A stretch of DNA of 64,000 nt, from contig NW_026622841.1 of assembly GCF_023065955.2 (NCBI RefSeq), positions 22,627,501 to 22,691,500 on the forward strand, written 5' to 3'. The stretch's first letter is position 1. Every line of letters starts with the position of its first letter. Shown in pieces: positions 57,251 to 64,000 of the stretch. The stretch is from Ursus arctos (lineage: Eukaryota > Chordata > Mammalia > Carnivora > Ursidae). The position numbers and the translations under genes are program-made. The notes under the pieces are model-generated. The model was given only the letters and a program-made list of their open reading frames with translations. It was not told the DNA's origin and did not search any database.

Positions 57251-57371
57251 GGGGCACCTGGGTGGCTCAGTTAGTTAAGCATCTGACTCTTGATTTTGGC
57301 TCAGGACACGATCTCGGTTGTGAGACGGAGAGCCTGCTTAAGATGCTCTCTCTGCCACTCCCCCACCAAAG
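57251..57371 (+). mobile_element. Can-SINE, internally deleted, with 18-bp TSD
   Basis: It begins 'ggggcacctgggtggctcag' but skips from 'gatctcggttgtgagacgg' to 'agagcctgcttaagatgctc' and lacks the usual A-tail. AAGAATAGCTGTTTTCTT (57233-57250) recurs at 57372-57389 with one change. Confidence 0.92.
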
Positions 57372-57389
57372 AAGAATAGCTGTTTCCTT

Positions 57390-59860
57390 TAAAATGCCGT
57401 ACTTTCCTTCTTGGATATCTTAGAGTAATCATTCCCTTAAAGAATCTTCAAGTTGACCATGAGAAATAATTGAAAATTGTGAAAGAATTAAATTGTCCTG
57501 CCATTGGGATTTTCTGTGCTCCCTCTGCATTAATGTTTATCTGTTTTTACACATTTTAAAGGTAACCTTTGGACATCAATGCAAGAGAACTTCCTTAGGG
57601 AGGATAAGTGGTTAGATACTTTAAATAGCAAGTGGAGTTCACCAATGAGAGTTGGGGGTTGGTAGGCCAAAGAGGAAAACAGCCAAAGAGAAGCCATACA
57701 TTTCTAGGCCTTTGGGGTATTCTGTAAGGGAAAATGGAGGTATTGAAACCCGATGCCTAAATGAGTTCCTGCTGCCTTTGTGTTTCAAAATTATAAATCT
57801 TCAATCTCTATAAGAGTGTCCGTAAATAACTTCTTAAACATGAAAGTCTTAAGAGGGAGCTATGATACTCGGCTGAATATATAACAACAAAAAACTGAAA
57901 AGAACTGGCTTGGTAATAAGCTTGCTAGTTTGAAATGGGAAATGAGGGCCAAGATTATATAAATCTTTGTTCAGTGCCTACCAGCAATATTTCAATGTTT
58001 ACCCAAAGCCTCGAGCAGTGTTATACATAATTTATTGCATACATTAATAGTGAACATCAAGATGGGGAAGGTCAGTCTCACCATCTTAAAGGCTGTACAA
58101 AACCTCAAAATACAGGTATGACCTATGCCCCAGAGACAGACGGAGGGGCTCTTAAATTAGAATGTTCTTGGATAAGTCAACTGCCGTTTGCCTCTACTAA
58201 CTGAAACATGAGAGGGTTTTTTAAATGTGATCCTGGCACAGTAAGAATGCAATAATTATTATTCAAAACTGGGAAATAAATTGTAGGTATTTCTCTTTCA
58301 AAGCGCCAAGGCTTGTATCTTCCATGACATTTCCCAAGATCAAAAGCAAACAGTGGAACTTTTGACATTATCTGTTGCTGCAATTTCAGGGGAATTACCA
58401 AGACATCATAACAAGTGACCTGAATGGGGTAGTGACTTCCCATCTACCTGAGTCATAGATGTAATGTACTGAAATAGGGAAACGAGGCATTGTACTTTAA
58501 AGATAAATTTACAACTAGAAAAATAAGATTTAAACAAGGATTGGGAGCTTGTGAATTTTGCTGATGTCTTTATTTAGTCTTTAGAGTCTTCGAGGGTCAC
58601 TGTTGGGTGACAATTAGAAGAATATGATAATAATAGAGTTGATAAGAAATAGCCTGGTTAATATCATTTGTGCAGAAAAATCTTCTGAAAGTAAGACTTT
58701 AAAACGACAGAGAAAAACAGGAGAGATGAGCTGGTTCACTTCTTCCATGTTGGTGGAGCCTGCAAGAACTCACTGGAAATAATTTTAAGAATTGCATATG
58801 TGTGAAAATAATTGTGTGGGTGTCTGAAAGCAGCTCTTAAAGCTACTTTCTTCAAACTGTAGTACCTCAGCCGAGGACTTTTTTTCTGTATCTGACTATT
58901 GATAAAAACCAAGAATAGATTATGAATGGGTGTTTGGTTGGGTTTGGATTCAGTGAGCTTTCCTCCATTACTCCATAATTACCGAATCCATACTTCTTGG
59001 AAAGTACATTCTTCTTCCCACACGTGTTAAGTCACCCGTGGTATGGCTTTGGATGTTTCTTTTTAATTTTGGAAGTCCCAGTTGCCCAGTTGTCCTTCCT
59101 AGGTTTGTCTTTTCGGTACCTGGGGAAGGCTCCCAGAGTTGACGACCTGAGAGCCACCGTCTCATTTTGAAGTTGAGGAAGCAAGCTCCGGAAGCATCTC
59201 ATTTTCCTGGCCTATCCCAGTGGCTTCTCTTGATCCACATGAAAACCAAAGAAATCTTATTCTCATGCCTGGAAGCTTGCGGTGAGGACTCTGGACTTAG
59301 GAGCACATTTTATGTTTTCTCTTCCCAAGCAGGTGGCTCCAAGTGCTTTCTGGAAAATACAGCCTCAGGTCAAAGATTGTGGTCAAGGATTACAGAAATG
59401 GTCCTTTCGCTTTTACTTTCTTTACTAACAGGTCAGCCTTACTTGCTGTCATTTCATTTCCTCAACCCTTTCAAGTAACCTCCTTCAGCTCTTGCCCTCT
59501 ACCTCTTTTAACTTTGCCAGGAATAGCATTCTTCCGCCATCCCTTCCATCACCACCATTTGGACACCCTTAGGTAAACCTTTCCAGGTAAAAGATGGGGT
59601 CAAACAGATTCTCAGTCTGTCTCTCTGAGGCTGAAATCCAAGCGGAACACTGACAGGAACTGAGCAGGCCACGTTGTAGACTACATCTCATTTTTTAGTC
59701 ATTTCCTGCGGTTTCTTGGTCCTTTCATCTTGGAAGCTGCTTCTGAATGAGGCCCACAAAGCTTACTTTTCAGCTTTGGATTCTGTTTCAATTCAAGTTC
59801 TCTTATTTTCTGGCTTTGATAGAGGGCACCTCATCCCATATTTTGCAGACTGTATACTTT
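57390..59860. other. Intergenic unique sequence
   Basis: No gene, RNA or clear repeat. Open frames of 65-103 codons here (for example 59167-59478 +) lack domains and overlap other frames. Confidence 0.5.
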
Positions 59861-59861
59861 G

Positions 59862-59945
59862 AGGCTCATTTTCTTTATCTGTGAAATGGGAATAATTCGC
59901 CGTGAGGATTGCATGTAGCTCCAGAAACAAAGCTCTCGAGATGCG
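59862..59945 (+). mobile_element. MIR fragment
   Basis: 'aggctcattttctttatctg' and 'tgaaatgggaataattcgcc' are the MIR 3' half. Confidence 0.6.
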
Positions 59946-60074
59946 GTGAGGTGACTAATACGCGTTCCTGAGTAGCGCCCCTCTCGTTCTGGTTCTTCTT
60001 AAAACCCAGTACAGCCTTGAGAAAATAGGAAGTCCTGCTAAAGAGCAATATTAACCAAAAATAAGAAGCCTTTG

Positions 60075-60235
60075 GGTGTTAAAGCACTACGTCTAGGGGG
60101 TGACCCAGTCAGTACGAAGTGAACTCAGGTGCGTCATCTTACTTCATCTTTACCGCAGCCCTAGACGTGCGGGGACCCTTCTTTCCATTTCGCGGGTGGA
60201 AACAACTGAGGCTTAAAATTTTAACTACCTTAAGG
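60075..60235 (-). mobile_element. MIR SINE, antisense
   Basis: 'atcttacttcatctttaccg' and 'gtggaaacaactgaggctta' are in reversed MIR order. Confidence 0.5.
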
Positions 60236-60709
60236 GAAAAATAAAAATCCCCAAATCTAAAAGCATTTTCAGAAAGATGATACAACTGAGATGTGAGCAT
60301 TCTGTTCCAGAATTCCTAGGCACACCAATCAAAGATTTCAATAGCACTTCTTAATACAACAGGGTTACTTTGTAGTCTCAAACTATCGTGACCACGAAGG
60401 ACCTGGGCTGGGCGAAGATGCCAGTTCTCGTTTCAGAATTGATGTGTGGACTCCCACTGAGCCCCAAAGTGCTCTGCCAGCAATGGAAATGTCAGAAAAT
60501 GGCCAAAACTGTTTAAGTCAGGATTTTTACTTAGGTTTTTAATTTCATCTTGAAGGCCCTATGATGAGCGGATATTGGCTCCTCCAGATACCTTTGTTGA
60601 CGTTCTGAGGAATTTGTCTTGCCCGAATCATGGAAACTTCCCTTAGTGCTTTGTAGTCTCTCGGTATGTAGTTTGCCTTATCCCAGGAAAAAAATTAAAA
60701 CAGGGGGAT
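60236..60709. other. Intergenic, nothing recognised
   Basis: Unique sequence without coding or RNA signal. Confidence 0.45.
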
Positions 60710-60825
60710 GGAGAGGGCCCGGCTGGCTCAGTCGGTAGAGCATGGGACTCTTGACCTTGGGGTTGTGAGGTTGAGCCCTTCACCAGGTGGAGAGATTACT
60801 TAAAATCTTAAAAAATTTTTTTTAA
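60710..60825 (+). mobile_element. Short tRNA-type Can-SINE, older subfamily
   Basis: The head 'ggctggctcagtcggtagag' and B-box-like 'gaggttgagccc' stay close to a tRNA. The 3' part is the short 'gagattacttaaaatcttaa' form without a long CT region. This is the oldest-looking Can-SINE type here. Confidence 0.85.
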
Positions 60826-61475
60826 ATGCAAGATGGACCTCATCTATTACCAACATGTGATGCCCTTTTTTCTTTCCTGGACCCCACTGCATCCTCCAAT
60901 TGCTCTCCCATTCTGCCCCTCTCATTTCTAACGCTTTTTCACATCTGACCAAAGAGCTTAAGTCATTCCACTGATCTCTGAGTTTCAAGTCAGAATCCAG
61001 TTTCTCCAACTTACCCTGGTATGTTATGGCAGCTAAAGCTGCCCTCACTGAGAACACGATTCCTCTTCCAGGGATATTTGCAGGAGTTTTCATTTGCTAC
61101 CACATCCCAGACTTGTAAACCTATTTGCTTCCCTCCTTCCCCTCATCTGGGCGGGCAACTTCCAGCTTCCCCTTGTTTCCACCTCAGCACTCCTGACGTT
61201 TGGGGCAGTAACTGGGGGCTGGGGCTGTCCTGGGTGTTGTAGGGTGTTTAGAAACACCCCTGTTCTCCACCTGCTTGTTAGTTGTACAAACGCACGCACA
61301 CGTGCACGCACACACACGCCCAGTGGCAGCGATCCACAATGCCTTCGGACACTGTCGATTATTACCTGACGGGCAAAATTGCTCCATTGGAGAACCATTA
61401 CCTGAGATAAACATTTGACCGAGCCCTCATTCAGCCAGTCAACCTGAGCAAGTCCTAGGTACTAGACATTCCACG
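60826..61475. other. Intergenic, mixed
   Basis: C/T-rich sequence at 60860-61030 may be an L2 relic. A CA/CG-rich simple tract lies at 61285-61318. Frames on both strands (61021-61414) are shadows. Confidence 0.45.
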
Positions 61476-61479
61476 GGCA

Positions 61480-61700
61480 AGTGACAAAAACTTTTAAATG
61501 GTGAAAATAGCCTCCATTTATGAGTATTTGAGTGAAGCATGCTAGGAAGTATTTATAGAGTCACATTTAATCCTTAAACTCTTCGAGGGAAGCACTCCCT
61601 CTTTTACAGATGAGAAGACCATCTCAGATGAATGCACCTGCCTGAGGTCACACGCGGAGGGGCAGAGCGGGGGGATTGAGAGGCCCTCCATCACCCCTGC
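61480..61700 (-). mobile_element. MIR SINE, antisense
   Basis: 'cctccatttatgagtatttg', 'cctcttttacagatgagaag' and 'gcctgaggtcacacgcggag' are in reversed MIR order. Confidence 0.65.
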
Positions 61701-62555
61701 TCTCCACTGCTTCCTAGCCATTAAGCAGTTTACCTCCCACTGGGATACCATAGTTGGTATTCCTAAGTCTCAGGCCCCCTTTTCCATGAAGCCTTCTCTT
61801 GGCCTTTCCGGGGACTCCAAGATCTCTGTGGCCACTGTGCCCCAGCGGCTTGCTTTGTAGCTCACCTGGTCCTCCCTCTGCTTCACTTGCCACCTTGGAC
61901 AGGCTGTCCGGGAGCCTGGCAGGTGCACTGGGGCACCTCATAATCTATTCGGTCAAGGATACTGTGCTGTTTGTGGAGCAAACAGTGAAGGACTCAGCAG
62001 CCTAAAAAAAAAAAAAAAATCTATATTCTGGGTGCTAAGATTTTATTTGAAAAGTTAGGACATCTACACCTTTCTGAGAAGTCTTGTTTTTCTGTGGTTT
62101 ATCCATTTGACCCTGGTTCCATGAGGGAAGCAGAGGTCTTTCTTCAGAAACATCACTCCTAGGCCTTGGGAGGAGTCAGGGGCTGCTCTCTTACTTTTGC
62201 AGGGCTTTGTAAGACGTTCTTCATTCACTGTCCATCATCAAAAGATGGAAAAAGCCACCTAAGTGTGACTCCTTGGTCCCTTTTGCCAGATGGCTACCCA
62301 GTGTCACGGCATGCTGCGCAGGACCAAGGCCATTTGGAGCTCTCCTCGGTGGGCTTCCTCATCCTTTAGGGCTTGATATGAGCACTGGTCTGATCCAGCA
62401 AAGCTCCCCGATGGGTCTGTCACTCTGTCACTCGGATCTTGAAGAGAGCTCTAGCTCATCTACAAAGGGACCAGAAAGCAGTGCGGAGGGAGTGTGCTCC
62501 AGAACTTTCCATCTCCCACCCAGAGTTTCAAAGGCAAGTGCCGCCTCAAGTCCGC
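61701..62555. other. Intergenic, no gene supported
   Basis: Moderately GC-rich unique sequence; an A16-type run lies at about 62004-62019. Frames of 67-96 codons on the + strand have no domain. Confidence 0.45.
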
Positions 62556-62700
62556 ACTGCTGAATTTCATCTGAACATGAGAGTCACCTGGGAGCCTTTT
62601 TAGAAGCCCTGATGCCGGACCTCAGGTGTGTGCTGAGGTGGGGGGAGGAGGTGTAGAGCCCTCCGAAGCCATACTGGTGGATTACTGCTTTAACCTGCAA
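62556..62700. mobile_element. hAT-Charlie (MER5-like) fragment
   Basis: 'agagtcacctgggagccttt' and 'ttagaagccctgatgccgga' match one arm of a MER5-type element; the other arm is decayed. Confidence 0.5.
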
Positions 62701-64000
62701 GCCCGAAACTTCTTTGAAGCCTTGTGTTTAATCTTGATCAATGAGCAATTTGCATGTTCCGAAACAACATCCATATTTGATATTAAAATGACCTAACTCC
62801 CCACATGCACTTCCAAGAGTGGAATCGATGCGCCTGGGTGATTCTCACGTACCACAGACCCCTGGGGTTGGTGCTTTCGTTCGAGGCAGATGGAATCGAG
62901 ATCTCTAGGAACCCTTTGTGCTGTTGCTGTCGACAAAACTATGTCGTGAGAAGAAATCCTCTGGCTCCCCAGCAGATGATTTTCTTTGGGCTTCCAGGAA
63001 CCCCTTCTCCTAGAAATGAGCGCGTGGACTCCCCGTGGTCGGGCTCTTCGGGGGCTTCACAGGCGGCCGAGTTGCAGTTGCTTCTAAACACAAAAGAGGA
63101 ACAAGAAGCCATGTACTTGAGTAACCGTCTATTTTGATCAGGAGAGATGGCACAAAGGGGGAGGACCTGCCAGAGTCTGGCAGGGGACAGGAAGCCCGAG
63201 CCAGGGAAAGACTTTCCATCTCCCGTCTTCAGACTTGGGGGCATCTGGTCTCTCCAAAGCCCCACTTTCTTTTGATGGCTTCATCCCAGAAAGAGTTCCT
63301 TCTGTGACCGTGTTTGATGCCTCTGCCAATCCTATGAAGTGGGGCAGTTCCGCCATTTTTCAGATGAGAGGGGACGCGAGGCGCGGTGAGGTGGCCAGAA
63401 CGGAACCCCAGGAGACTCTGAGGCCAGGACAGACGGGGAAGCTGAGCCCACGCCAGCCCTTTGGTTGGAACAACCGTCCACGGTGCCAACCTGAAACCTA
63501 CCTTTTCCCAAAACGTTTTAGCATGTAAGGGTCTCTGAATTCATAGCTTATATTATCTGTGGTCCCAAAGAGTCCCCTGCGTGTAAAGTACTTCATTCAT
63601 AAAAATACCTGTCTATTCCACGGTGTTCACAGTAATCTGACACTCCTGGACATCGGCGTATCTTCTAGCATTTGTGGGCTTGGCACCAGCGGTCCACACA
63701 CAGTAGCTTATTATCCGCAAGGCCAGCCTGACCCCCTTAGCAGTTACAAAGCCTCACGGTGCCTCTTTTAGGGTGGACTTGACCCCACATTGCTGCCTCC
63801 CCTCCTATCATTCCCACAAGGCAACCCTGTGCTTTGACAGCCTGGGGCCTTATGGGGACTTGGGCCTGCAGAGGGACTCCCATCCCCACTCATGCACCAG
63901 TACAGAGCTAAGGAACAGCACTATTCAGAACTGGAGGCAGGCTGGTGGTGCAGACTTCAGCTTCCAGAATGAACCAGGCAATGGGCTGGCCACACGGAGG
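62701..64000. other. Intergenic, window end
   Basis: Moderately GC-rich. Overlapping frames up to 110 codons occur on both strands (62805-63528). They have no recognisable domains and no consistent splice context. A second hAT-like segment may lie at 62830-62890 ('ctgggtgattctcacgtacc'). Confidence 0.45.

Noticed and set aside
60710..60825. Functional tRNA gene
   Set aside because: The tRNA-like head belongs to an old Can-SINE with an A-rich tail; no cloverleaf with acceptor pairing is evident.
62805..63528. Overlapping ORFs of 97-110 codons suggesting a gene at the window end
   Set aside because: They overlap on both strands, lack domains and splice context, and include a hAT-like segment.
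1..64000. An undescribed multi-gene system
   Set aside because: Apart from MEX3C I can support no gene, operon-like cluster or unusual repeat organisation. The rest is explained by known transposon classes or unassigned non-coding DNA.

Overview
This window is a mammalian autosomal locus, almost certainly from a carnivoran. About sixteen tRNA-Lys-derived Can-SINEs and carnivore-type L1 3' ends are spread through it. One low-divergence SINE (31411-31615) has the body I associate with bears and pinnipeds, so an arctoid source (bear, seal or relative) is my best guess. That last step rests on recalled consensus sequences, not on a search.

The window holds one protein-coding gene, MEX3C, on the + strand. 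A CpG-island promoter with CRE half-sites, a G-quadruplex-prone tract, two CCAAT boxes and a GC box (about 34240-34510) leads into a GC-rich leader with two short upstream ORFs. Coding exon 1 (34888-35629) is followed by a 16.1-kb phase-1 intron (35630-51757). Coding exon 2 (51758-52986) is followed by a roughly 1.8-kb 3' UTR with ATTAAA and AATAAA signals near 54.77 kb. The spliced product is 656 residues: a low-complexity N-terminus, two KH RNA-binding domains and a C-terminal C3HC4 RING, i.e. an RNA-binding E3 ubiquitin ligase. The intron cuts through the last glycine of the GxxG loop of KH1.

The region from 1 to about 33.7 kb and the region after 54.8 kb are intergenic, and I can support no other gene in them. 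They hold layered transposon remains: L1 fragments of several ages, L2, MIR, hAT-Charlie (MER5-like) copies, two Tigger-type copies in opposite orientation, an MLT1-type solo LTR, Can-SINEs with clear target-site duplications, and microsatellites. The best archaeology is a nest at 24.2-27.3 kb, where an antisense L1 ORF2 is split by an older L1 3' fragment and by a carnivore L1 3' end that itself carries a SINE.

I found no undescribed biological system. The most testable leads are the two MEX3C upstream ORFs, the open intron-retention extension of exon 1, the CRE/CCAAT promoter arrangement, a CTCF-like site at 6.46 kb, and an 8-kb stretch of intron 1 free of lineage-specific insertions.
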